In this document: positions 7,509 to 14,314 of the stretch, piece by piece
How the letters are laid out: each line of letters begins with the position of its first letter
Position numbering within the stretch: position 1 is the first letter of the stretch
Assembly: GCF_019710745.1 (NCBI RefSeq)
Contig: NZ_JAHKJW010000031.1
Coordinates: forward strand, 14,108-73,176
Reading direction: 5' to 3'
Source: Streptomyces beigongshangae
Lineage (GTDB): Bacteria; Actinomycetota; Actinomycetes; Streptomycetales; Streptomycetaceae
DNA: 59,069 bases
The notes under the pieces: model-generated
Seen by the model: only the letters and a program-made list of their open reading frames with translations
Databases searched by the model: none
What the model was told of the DNA's origin: nothing
Program-made: the position numbers and the translations under genes

Positions 7509-8671
7509 GGATTGCTGTCTCGGAGAGCATCCTGGGCGGCGCGCAGCCGATCAGGAAGTTCGCTGGTGGCCAGGATGGCCTCGCGCATCACCCGGTGTTG
7601 GGCGGTCTCAGTGGGGCGCGCGGTAGTGAGCCGGAAGTAGGCGCTGCGCAGGAAGCGCCAGCCGTAGGCCGTCGGCATCACCGGGTCCTGGCCGTCTTCG
7701 ATCGTGTGCAGGATGTGCGACGAGAGGGCCCAGAGAGCCTGTACGTCAAGCTCAAGGGCCACGATCTGGCTCATGGTCAGAGCCCGCTCGTCCTGCTGCG
7801 GGTGATAGGCGACACCAGACCAGCCGACGACGCCGCGGGAGACTCCGCCGTCGAATGTCACAGCCTCGGGGTGAGCCCAGCCGTCACGGAACTTGGCTTC
7901 CTCTACGCCTGGCCCCAGCGGCACCACATCTGGGTTCTGCCGGTTGACCAGCACTGATGGCGTAGCGAGCAGTTGGAGAGCCGTGTCCAGACCGGCGCTT
8001 GACCAAGAATGCGTGCGGAGCTCGTAGGCCGATAGCACGTACTGGGGAATGAGTGACTGGGCAGGCTGGTGCTTGTCGTCGCCGTGGCGGGCCAGCAGGT
8101 GAGCCATCCGCTTGCCTACCCAGCCTGGTTCCTTCAGGTACGTGCGGTAACGCCACACCGCCAACTCGGTCAACGACTCGAGACGGTGGTGCTCTTCGAG
8201 ATGCACCACCGCGACACCGCAGGCGTATATGTGGACCGTCGACGACTGCGCGGAGTGGTGGTCAGCCGGCAGGACTCGCTGCTCCAAGCCGCCTGGCCCT
8301 GGCTCGCTTGGCGAACCCACAGCGTAGAGAGGCGTACTGCACTCACCGAGGTACACCGGCAAGAACTTGTGGGAGACCACCATGCACGGTGCCGGACGCG
8401 CTGCCGGCTCCGGGATGAGGTGAGCTGACGTTCCACGCAGCGCTGCCAGACGGAGGCTGAACGCCTCCTGTTCCGCCGGGGTGCACTGAAGGAGCGTCGT
8501 GTCCAGGATCTGGGCCATCTGGGGACGACAGACGCTCGTCTTGTTCCGCTGCCAGTTCGAGACGGTCCGAGGGCTGATGCCGAGGCGGCCGGCGAACTCG
8601 CGCACAGACGCTCGCATCACCGACCTCAACAGCAGCGCCTCCTCACCTGTCCACCTGTCCACAGCGATCAC
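7505..8671 (-). CDS. XRE-type regulator with a large C-terminal sensor region
   Basis: 388 residues. An HTH lies at ~15-45 (SVREFAGRLGISPRTVSNWQ). The remaining ~330 residues are typical of Streptomyces regulators with an uncharacterised effector region; around residue 200 are ELRTHSWSSAGLDTALQLL and LVNRQNPDVVPLGPG. It is the first gene of the operon with the cysteine hydrolase and flavoprotein, so it probably controls them. The 207-base gap to the GntR gene upstream has no obvious gene and should hold its promoter. Confidence 0.7.
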   Translation of the reverse strand: MIAVDRWTGEEALLLRSVMRASVREFAGRLGISPRTVSNWQRNKTSVCRPQMAQILDTTLLQCTPAEQEAFSLRLAALRGTSAHLIPEPAARPAPCMVVSHKFLPVYLGECSTPLYAVGSPSEPGPGGLEQRVLPADHHSAQSSTVHIYACGVAVVHLEEHHRLESLTELAVWRYRTYLKEPGWVGKRMAHLLARHGDDKHQPAQSLIPQYVLSAYELRTHSWSSAGLDTALQLLATPSVLVNRQNPDVVPLGPGVEEAKFRDGWAHPEAVTFDGGVSRGVVGWSGVAYHPQQDERALTMSQIVALELDVQALWALSSHILHTIEDGQDPVMPTAYGWRFLRSAYFRLTTARPTETAQHRVMREAILATSELPDRLRAAQDALRDSNP

Positions 8672-8878
8672 TACACACCCCCTTGGCGGTCACCTTCCAG
8701 GCATCAACGGCCCTATTGCCACGCTGTTGCTACACCACTTCCACGGTCGGGCATCTCGCTCAAGGTCCTCGGTGCGGATGCTGGTTCTTGTTGATCCACA
8801 CCCGCAGTTCCGGCCGGAGGAACCATGGCGATCCCGAGCACACTCCAGTGCCGTGCTCGCGTCGAGTCCTGCGTGCCG

Positions 8879-9634
8879 TCAGGCATCGAACTCGTAGTCC
8901 AGGACGTACGAGGCGGAATCGAGGGTCATCTCGTTGACCTCAACAACTCGCTGGTGGGCGTCGAAGGCTGTCCGGCACATTTTCAGGACAGGGCGCTCAG
9001 GGGACATGCCCAGCGTGGCCGCTTCCTCAGCAGTGGGCAGCCGTCCGCGGATCTCCTCCCGGAAGCGAACCGGTCCATGTCCGAGGTCAGCGAGGCGAGC
9101 GTAGGTTCCTCCTGGCCCTGTGTCGGCTTGGGTGATCGCCGAACCTTCCACCAGGGCGTAAGGCAGGTACGAGGTGGCGAGCATGACTGGCCGGCCGTCC
9201 AGGACGAAGCGCCGGGACCTGGCACAAGCGGTCTCGCCGGCATCCAGGTCGAGCATCTCGGCAATGCGCGCCGGTGGAACGACCTCCTGCACGGAGACCT
9301 GGTCGACTGTCAGAGGACGATCTTCGTCAGCCGACCAGATCGACTTCCCGGCACCCCACTGGTCCTGCGCCAGACGCTGAATACCGCGTCGCCGAATAGG
9401 GCGAAATGCCTGAACGAACACTCCAGCGCCCTTCCGCGCCTCCGCGAGCCCTTCGTTGGTGAGCGCGCGCAGTGCCCGCCGAGCCGTCATCACGGCAACG
9501 CCGTACTGCGGTGCAAGGGCGTTCTCCCCCGGCAGCCGATCACCGGGTCGGTAGTCCCCACGCTCGATCGCAGCCTTCAGCTCGTCAGCGATCTGGAGAT
9601 ATCTGGGCTGTTCAGAGCCCTTTCCGCCTGCCAT
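8879..9634 (-). CDS. GntR-family regulator with UTRA domain (KorSA-like)
   Basis: 251 residues. The N-terminal GntR winged helix is clear (YLQIADELKAAIERGDYRPG, then LPGENALAPQYGVAVMTARR, then ALRALTNEGLAEARKGAGVF). A UTRA effector domain follows from ~75 with the family end VVEVNEMTLDSASYVLDYEF. On Streptomyces conjugative elements, GntR proteins such as KorSA and KorA repress transfer and replication genes and their own gene. This gene is divergent from the long rightward backbone operon, with palindromes in between, which fits such a repressor. Confidence 0.8.
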   Translation of the reverse strand: MAGGKGSEQPRYLQIADELKAAIERGDYRPGDRLPGENALAPQYGVAVMTARRALRALTNEGLAEARKGAGVFVQAFRPIRRRGIQRLAQDQWGAGKSIWSADEDRPLTVDQVSVQEVVPPARIAEMLDLDAGETACARSRRFVLDGRPVMLATSYLPYALVEGSAITQADTGPGGTYARLADLGHGPVRFREEIRGRLPTAEEAATLGMSPERPVLKMCRTAFDAHQRVVEVNEMTLDSASYVLDYEFDA

Positions 9635-9719
9635 GTGTCTCCTAACTTCGCTAGCGATCCTAAAGGCTTCGATGCTCAGCGTCAGCTACGGCTTGCGACT
9701 TGCATGGCGAGGAAGCATC

Positions 9720-9746
9720 TCTATCGAAGTTCTTGACATCGATAGA
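9720..9746. promoter_or_regulatory. Inverted repeat, candidate GntR operator
   Basis: Arms TCTATCG (9720-9726) and CGATAGA (9740-9746) are separated by 13 bases. The left arm runs into TATCGAAGTT, the same decamer as in the palindrome at 9768-9789. It lies 86 bases upstream of the GntR start codon, where an autoregulatory site would be expected. Confidence 0.45.
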
Positions 9747-9767
9747 GATGTAACGCACCATCGTACT

Positions 9768-9789
9768 GCAACTTCGATATCGAAGTTGC
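9768..9789. promoter_or_regulatory. Perfect 22-bp palindrome, candidate GntR operator
   Basis: A fully symmetric 22-bp site with core AACTTCGATATCGAAGTT. It sits between the divergent GntR gene and the rightward backbone genes. A perfect palindrome this long is unlikely by chance. It shares TATCGAAGTT with the site at 9720-9746, so both are probably bound by the GntR protein to control its own gene and the backbone operon. Confidence 0.6.
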
Positions 9790-9940
9790 GAAGGTGGTCG
9801 TCTCGTCAAGAACGACTGCCCCTGCAGCACTGATCAACAGCAGGAGTCACCGTCTCTCCGGAGGCGGGGCAATGGGGTCGAGCCCGCGCTCCCCCGGTCG
9901 AGACGCCTGTACCGAATAGCTCCACCCGAACCACCTCTGA

Positions 9941-9958
9941 ACAGCGAAGTTGCGCTGT
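9941..9958. promoter_or_regulatory. Inverted repeat before the backbone operon
   Basis: Arms ACAGCG and CGCTGT around AAGTTG, with GCGAAGTTGC overlapping the half-site of the 22-bp palindrome (TCGAAGTTGC). It lies 88 bases upstream of the gene starting at 10046 and may be a third, weaker site for the same repressor. The rest of 9635-10045 shows no gene. Confidence 0.4.
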
Positions 9959-10045
9959 CTGTCCGCCAGGACCAAACCGGCCGCAAGGCCGGGCCTGGCG
10001 CGGCAGAGAGGGCAGCACTCGCCTCACTCGCCCGGAAGGAACGCG

Positions 10046-10882
10046 ATGGCGAAGAACCGCAAGCGACCAGGTCGGACCCGCACCAAGCGCGACAACCGCC
10101 GCGAGCCGATGCTGCTCAGCAAGATCGACCCTCAGGAGATCAACGTCCGTGAAGGCGAGGCCAAGTCCCTCGTCTGCCCTGACTGCCGCACCTGGCGCCG
10201 GCTGATCGGCGACACGAAGCTAGTGATCCGCGAACACTGCGTCAGCGACAAGGTCACCGAAGGCCAGAAGCACGTCCGGTGCGACGGAAGCAACCAGGTC
10301 GTCCAGCTCGACATCCCGGTCGAGCAGTGGAGCGAGGCGATGCTCGCCGCCGACAGCACCGCGACCGGGCGCCGCTCCGCCCGCCAGCACTACAAGCCGC
10401 TCCCGGCCCCGGCCAAGACCGTCACCAAGCTGGCCGTGCCCACCGCGCAGACGGCCCTCGCCGCCTACCGGGAGCACTTCAAGAAGTGCCAGAGCAGCGG
10501 CGCACCCGGACGCTGCACCGGCAACCAGCGTTGCGCCGCAGGAGCGAAACTTGCCGCAGCCTACGAGCAGCGCAAGGTCCTGGACCGTGAGCGAACCCGA
10601 TTCGACCGCTCCTACACCGCGGCCGCTGCGAAGAACACCGCAGCCGAGTGGGCCAAGCACCACGAGGCCACGGCCGACGCGAAGACGGCTCTGGCCAAGC
10701 GCAGCGGCACGACGGTCGAAGAGGCCAATAACGCCTGCCGAATCCGGCAGGCCGGCACGGTCTCCGAGTTCCGCGGCCCCCTGCTTCCGCTGGCGCCGAA
10801 GGACACGGCGGCGCACGAGCAGCGACAGGCCGAACCGGGCAAGCAGTACGCCCGGAAGGCCCCGGCGACGTCGGCCGCCTGA
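10046..10882 (+). CDS. Conserved-looking plasmid protein of unknown function
   Basis: 278 residues from the ATG at 10046, which has GGAAGGA six bases upstream. The N-terminus is very basic (MAKNRKRPGRTRTKRDNRR). Then come Cys pairs (SLVCPDCRTWR, HVRCDGSN) and, farther on, FKKCQSSGAPGRCTGNQRC. This suggests a zinc-bound fold that may contact nucleic acid. The second half is Ala-rich and helical (AAAKNTAAEWAKHHEATADA). It is the first gene of the rightward run downstream of the GntR operators. The family was not recognised. Confidence 0.65.
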   Translation: MAKNRKRPGRTRTKRDNRREPMLLSKIDPQEINVREGEAKSLVCPDCRTWRRLIGDTKLVIREHCVSDKVTEGQKHVRCDGSNQVVQLDIPVEQWSEAMLAADSTATGRRSARQHYKPLPAPAKTVTKLAVPTAQTALAAYREHFKKCQSSGAPGRCTGNQRCAAGAKLAAAYEQRKVLDRERTRFDRSYTAAAAKNTAAEWAKHHEATADAKTALAKRSGTTVEEANNACRIRQAGTVSEFRGPLLPLAPKDTAAHEQRQAEPGKQYARKAPATSAA

Positions 10883-10965
10883 CCCTGCACATCGAGACGA
10901 ACGACCGCGGCCCCGGGATCGCACCCCAGGGCCGTTCAGCAGGTCAATCCGTGAGAGGAAAAACC

Positions 10966-11520
10966 TTGGCTCCCATCATGACATCTCCCGCGCCTCCCAG
11001 CGCACGGGCCGACAACAGCCCGGACATGGACGACATGCTGCGCCGGGCCCACATGGCCGACCAGCGCCGCTCGCAGCGGCCGGCTCTTCCGGCCCGCGTT
11101 GCGGGCCTGTACGTCCAGTACCGCGACCGCGGCTTCGTCGCCCACATCACCGCCTCCGAGGCCGCCTTCAGCACGGTGCGCGCCCTGACCGCGTCGGTAC
11201 CGACGGCGTACGGGGCCGGCCAGGACAGTGCCGACACCGCTGCGTGGCTCGTCTCCGAGCTGTGCGGCAACGCCGTGCGGGCCTGCGGTGACCATGTGCC
11301 GCTGGTCGTGGAGGTGTACGTCACCGGGCGCAGCGTCCAGGTGAACGTGCATGACCCTGCCGCCACCGTGCTGCCGTGCCGCAGCACGGTGGCGGCAGCG
11401 ATGGACAGCGACACCGCGGAGTCCGGGCGCGGCCTGGGCCTGCTGGACGTGCTGGCGCCCGGCTGGGACGTCGTGCCCTCCCCGGTCGGCAAGCAGATCC
11501 GCTGCCGCATCGCCCGGTAG
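10966..11520 (+). CDS. HATPase-type ATP-binding regulatory protein
   Basis: 184 residues if started at the TTG at 10966 (GAGAGGA just upstream); an ATG at 10978 is the alternative. Residues ~90-180 show the GHKL fold of RsbW-like anti-sigma kinases: an N box (WLVSELCGNAVRAC), a G1-like strand (VQVNVHDPA) and a G2-like loop (ESGRGLGLLDVLAPGW). Such stand-alone proteins are abundant in Streptomyces and usually regulate by partner switching or phosphorylation. The WhiB-like gene follows, so this is a small regulatory cluster. A perfect hairpin follows the stop. Confidence 0.75.
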   Translation: MAPIMTSPAPPSARADNSPDMDDMLRRAHMADQRRSQRPALPARVAGLYVQYRDRGFVAHITASEAAFSTVRALTASVPTAYGAGQDSADTAAWLVSELCGNAVRACGDHVPLVVEVYVTGRSVQVNVHDPAATVLPCRSTVAAAMDSDTAESGRGLGLLDVLAPGWDVVPSPVGKQIRCRIAR

Positions 11521-11544
11521 TACAGCCCACCGCCCACCCATGAG

Positions 11545-11574
11545 ACAGCCCCGGGGATACCGCCCCGGGGCTGT
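11545..11574 (+). terminator. Hairpin terminator after the ATP-binding gene
   Basis: Arms 11545-11556 and 11563-11574 (ACAGCCCCGGGG and its complement) form a perfect 12-bp stem with a 6-nt loop, followed by TTT. It separates the HATPase-like gene from the WhiB-like gene. Confidence 0.65.
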
Positions 11575-11603
11575 TTCGCACCCGGCCCTTCTGGGAGATC
11601 CAC

Positions 11604-11918
11604 ATGAAGCGAGTGTCCGTCGCCCTCGTACGCAGCCACGCCTACGCGCCCGTCTCCACCGCCGCACCGGACCGGCCCCGCGCCGCCTGCATCGGAGAGG
11701 ACCCCGAGCTGTTCTTCCCGATCGGCGACACCGGCCCGGCGCTACTCCAGATCGAGGAGGCCAAGGCCGTCTGCCGACGCTGCCCCGTGATCGAGAGCTG
11801 CCTCCAGGGCGCGCTGGACCGCAACGAGTCGGGCGTGTGGGGCGGGCTGTCCGAGAAGGAGCGCCGCTCCCTCAAGCGCCGCGCGGCCCGCGGGCGCGCC
11901 GCGGCCGCCTCCGCCTGA
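11604..11918 (+). CDS. WhiB-family iron-sulfur transcription factor
   Basis: 104 residues with the four cluster-binding cysteines of Wbl proteins: C in AACIGEDPELFFP, then KAVCRRCPVIESC (CxxC then C). The hallmark turn and basic helix follow (GVWGGLSEKERRSLKRRAARG). Wbl proteins hold a 4Fe-4S cluster and act with the principal sigma factor. Plasmid and phage copies often modulate host development or the element's own genes. The ATG at 11604 follows GGGAG. Confidence 0.9.
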   Translation: MKRVSVALVRSHAYAPVSTAAPDRPRAACIGEDPELFFPIGDTGPALLQIEEAKAVCRRCPVIESCLQGALDRNESGVWGGLSEKERRSLKRRAARGRAAAASA

Positions 11919-12050
11919 CGGGAGCAACAAGCAACTCACTGCCCGCCCTGCAGCACTGCCACCCAATGGCCGCCCGCACCACGGGCGGCCGGCCTTCCGC
12001 ACGCCTCCAGCCCGGGAGAGTCTCGGGCCCGCATCCCCGCAGGAGAGCCC

Positions 12051-12229
12051 ATGCGCAGCAGCACCCAGCCCGACACCGCGACGACCGGCGCCACGCTGCC
12101 GGACTCGCTGTGCACGCACACCCCGAAATGCCCCACGGCCGACAGCCCTGACGCGGAGGCCGCGCACGTCGTGGCCGCTCACCCGGAGCAGGGCTGGAGC
12201 CTGCTCTGCAACGCCGTCGTGCTCTTCGA
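12051..12229 (+). pseudogene. DUF5999-like small protein, 5' part (interrupted)
   Basis: The first ~59 codons match a very conserved Streptomyces small-protein family: CTHTPKCPTADSPDAEAAH, then VVAAHPEQGWSLLCNAVVLF. The reading then leaves the family at a foreign insertion. The missing end, EDTGELLPDGRVVAPHRP, lies at 13605-13678. Joining 12229 to 13609 restores ...LLCNAVVLF-EDTGELLPD in frame with no lost codon. The function of this widespread ~65-75-residue family is unknown. Confidence 0.8.
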
Positions 12230-12375
12230 CGTTATGTCGATTTCCGGCGCCTGGCATGGCCGTTGAGCTGGAACGTTGCGTGATGGACATGTCTTGCTCG
12301 CGAACTGCTATGAGCCCGGATGTGACATCAGCAGCGGGACGGATGGTGCGGCTGCGGGGGCAGTTCTGCGGCTGC

Positions 12376-13158
12376 TTACTCCTGGGGCATCTCGCGGAGC
12401 ATGGCCAGATTGCCCACGAGCAGGCCGCCTTCGACTGGCAGCGTCACTCCGGTGATCCATGCTGCGTCCGCGGAGGCGAGGAATGCGACGGCGGCAGCGA
12501 TGTCGTCGGGTTCGCCGACTCGGCCCAACGGATAGTGACTGGCGGCGTGTTCAAGGGCCTCTTGACGGTTTTCCCAGGCGCTGGTGCGGATGGTGCCGGG
12601 TTCGACGAGATTGACACGGACGCCGCGCGGGGCGCATTCGACGGCGAGGGTTCGGGTGAGCGAGGCCAGCGCGGCTTTCGCTGCGCTGTAGGCGTGGCAA
12701 CCGAAGTGCTGTTCAGCGTTGACCGAGCCGATGTTGACGATCGCCCCTCGCCCGCCGGCTGCTGCCAGATATGGCAAGGCGGCGCGAACGCAGCGGTAGG
12801 CGCCGTGCAAAGTGATCTCGAAGTCTTGATACCAGGGGCCGTCCTCATGATCCTCGAAGTGCGTGGGATCGGGATGGCACGAGTAGGCGTTGTTGACGAG
12901 AACGTCGAGGCTTCCGAAAGAAGCCACCGCCTGGGCAACAGCGGCTTCAACTGCGGTGCGGTCGGCAACGTCGCACGTATGCGATTCGGCTGTGCCGCCA
13001 CTGTCGCGGATCGCGGCGGCCACACGCATTGCGCGCGAAGAGTCCCGGTCCGTGACGAGCACGTTCGCGCCGTCCGCCGCGAACCGTCGCGCAATTGCCT
13101 CACCGATGCCTTGGCCGGCGCCGGTGATCAATACCCCGTAGCCCTCGAAGCGTGTCAT
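12376..13158 (-). CDS. Short-chain dehydrogenase/reductase (SDR)
   Basis: 260 residues from the ATG at 13158 (a GTG two codons earlier is possible). It has the classical SDR set: cofactor motif TGAGQGIG, VLVNNAYS, catalytic Ser in IVNIGSVNA, the active site YSAAK, and the C-terminal VTLPVEGGLLVG. A basic/acidic pattern after the second strand (VTDRDSS) suggests NAD(H) rather than NADP(H). The substrate is unknown. It is the only intact gene in the deleted Tn554-like remnant and is best viewed as its cargo. Confidence 0.85.
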   Translation of the reverse strand: MTRFEGYGVLITGAGQGIGEAIARRFAADGANVLVTDRDSSRAMRVAAAIRDSGGTAESHTCDVADRTAVEAAVAQAVASFGSLDVLVNNAYSCHPDPTHFEDHEDGPWYQDFEITLHGAYRCVRAALPYLAAAGGRGAIVNIGSVNAEQHFGCHAYSAAKAALASLTRTLAVECAPRGVRVNLVEPGTIRTSAWENRQEALEHAASHYPLGRVGEPDDIAAAVAFLASADAAWITGVTLPVEGGLLVGNLAMLREMPQE

Positions 13159-13299
13159 GCGCACACCCTAGGCAGGCGTGATCCGCGCCGACCATGGCAC
13201 GCGGCAATGATCCGTTCCCTGATTCGAGGCCAATGCTCAGCGGCCACCGATCACGGGGCTCGCCTGCCCAACGGACAGGGCGCGGAGTCGTCGGATCTT

Positions 13300-13489
13300 G
13301 CTTCAGCCAGACGAAGAAGTCCCGCAGGTCGTACGCGTAGCTCTGCACCGTGTTCGGCGAGGAGCCCGTCGCAGCCAGGTACGCGAGGAACAACTCGATC
13401 GCGTCGACGGGCAGGCCGTCGCTCCCCACCACGGTGTACGAGACGGGAACGTCCTCGGACAGCCGCAACCTCTGAACAGCGAACGACAC
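13300..13489 (-). pseudogene. tnpA: Truncated TnpA recombinase, N-terminal fragment
   Basis: From a GTG at 13489, about 60 codons closely parallel the start of the TnpA at 51590-52708: VSYTVVGSDGLPVDAIELF versus VSYTVIDDGGLPVEAADVY, and SPNTVQSYAYDLRDFFVW versus SPYTVEAYAHDLRDFFEW. This is the SAM-like core-binding domain. The whole catalytic domain (R, HxxR, H, Y) is absent. The fragment proves that the insert in the DUF5999-like gene descends from a tnpABC-type transposon. Confidence 0.75.
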
Positions 13490-13604
13490 ACCACACCCCA
13501 GGACGACATGGACAGGCGAACAGAGCCCGTCCATGTAGCGCCGAAAGGCCCTCCTGTGACAGCGAGTTGGACATCAAAGACACCCAGAAGGCTGATCGGC
13601 ATAG

Positions 13605-13678
13605 TCGAGGACACCGGCGAGCTGCTCCCCGACGGACGCGTCGTCGCCCCGCACCGGCCCTTCGCGGTCGCGGCCTGA
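13605..13678 (+). pseudogene. DUF5999-like small protein, 3' part
   Basis: Codes for EDTGELLPDGRVVAPHRP plus FAVAA and a stop, the conserved end of the family whose start is at 12051-12229. The frame is continuous with the 5' piece once 12230-13608 is removed. The following ~120 bases up to 13800 hold no gene, only GC-rich sequence leading to the next ribosome-binding site. Confidence 0.8.
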
Positions 13679-13800
13679 CTGACGGTTGCCTGATCCGCCC
13701 GCACCGACCGCCGAACTCCGGCGGCCGGAACGGGCGGTGACTGAGAGCCGGACAGCCCGGACGACCGGCCCCGCCGGTGCACGCGATACGAGGAGAGCCC

Positions 13801-14178
13801 ATGGCACAGCAGCCGCAGACACAGCCCGCCGTACGGCCGAAGACCCACTACATCAAGGGGGAGATAGTCCTGTTCCGCGACGTCGAGCGGTTCTGGCTCG
13901 GTCTGCCCGGCCACACCTTCGTCGGCCGGGTGGAGCGGTCCTGGACGAACGTCCACAACGGCAAGCTCCTCTACGACCTGACGGAGCTGAGCGGCAACCG
14001 CGCCCGCGCCGGGATCGACCCCGACTACATGCGGCCGCTCCCGGCGGCCGACGCGATGCACGACATCGACACCGCGCCGCTGAGCGAGCCGGACACCGGG
14101 GCGATGACCCCGGCCGCCGTCGCCTGGCTGCGCCAGCACCTCGCGCAGGACAACAGCACGCTGCCCGTCCGGCGCTGA
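13801..14178 (+). CDS. Small conserved-looking plasmid protein, unknown
   Basis: 125 residues from the ATG at 13801, preceded by GAGGAGAG. The N-terminal ~75 residues (KGEIVLFRDVERFWLGLPGHTFVGRVERSW) look like a small beta-rich fold. The C-terminus is helical (MTPAAVAWLRQHLAQDN). No catalytic motif is seen. A strong hairpin follows the stop. It lies upstream of the large coiled-coil membrane gene in the putative transfer region. Confidence 0.6.
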   Translation: MAQQPQTQPAVRPKTHYIKGEIVLFRDVERFWLGLPGHTFVGRVERSWTNVHNGKLLYDLTELSGNRARAGIDPDYMRPLPAADAMHDIDTAPLSEPDTGAMTPAAVAWLRQHLAQDNSTLPVRR

Positions 14179-14193
14179 CCACCACAGCACAAC

Positions 14194-14240
14194 GGCCCTC
14201 CGAGTCCCCGGCATTCAAGCTGCCGGGGCCCCGGAGGGCC
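14194..14240 (+). terminator. Long hairpin after the gene at 13801-14178
   Basis: Arms 14194-14212 and 14221-14240 pair almost completely around a 7-8 nt loop. The stem is very GC-rich. No T run follows, which is usual for Streptomyces terminators. Confidence 0.55.
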
Positions 14241-14314
14241 TGGGGCGACCTTACCCACCACCGCAGATCCACGGTGCCCCTTCTCGGAGGCGCCCGGAAG
14301 AGAGAGGACATTCC

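Larger units (their letters stand above)
12230..13608. mobile_element. Deleted Tn554-like element (1.38 kb) inside the DUF5999-like gene
   Basis: Both junctions carry TCGA (12226-12229 and 13605-13608), and removing the insert rejoins the split gene in frame. The ends are imperfect inverted repeats: TATGTCGAT inward from the left and TATGCCGAT inward from the right. Inside are an SDR gene and, near the right end, only the first ~63 codons of a TnpA-type recombinase. The remainder of tnpA, all of tnpB and any tnpC are missing. The distance from the tnpA start to the right end (119 bp) matches the complete elements (~122 bp). It is a non-autonomous remnant that could be mobilised only in trans. 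Confidence 0.75.

Noticed and set aside
9733..9761. TTGACA-type promoter on the plus strand inside the operator region
   Set aside because: TTGACA is present, but no fair -10 box lies 16-18 bases further, so it is not listed as a promoter.
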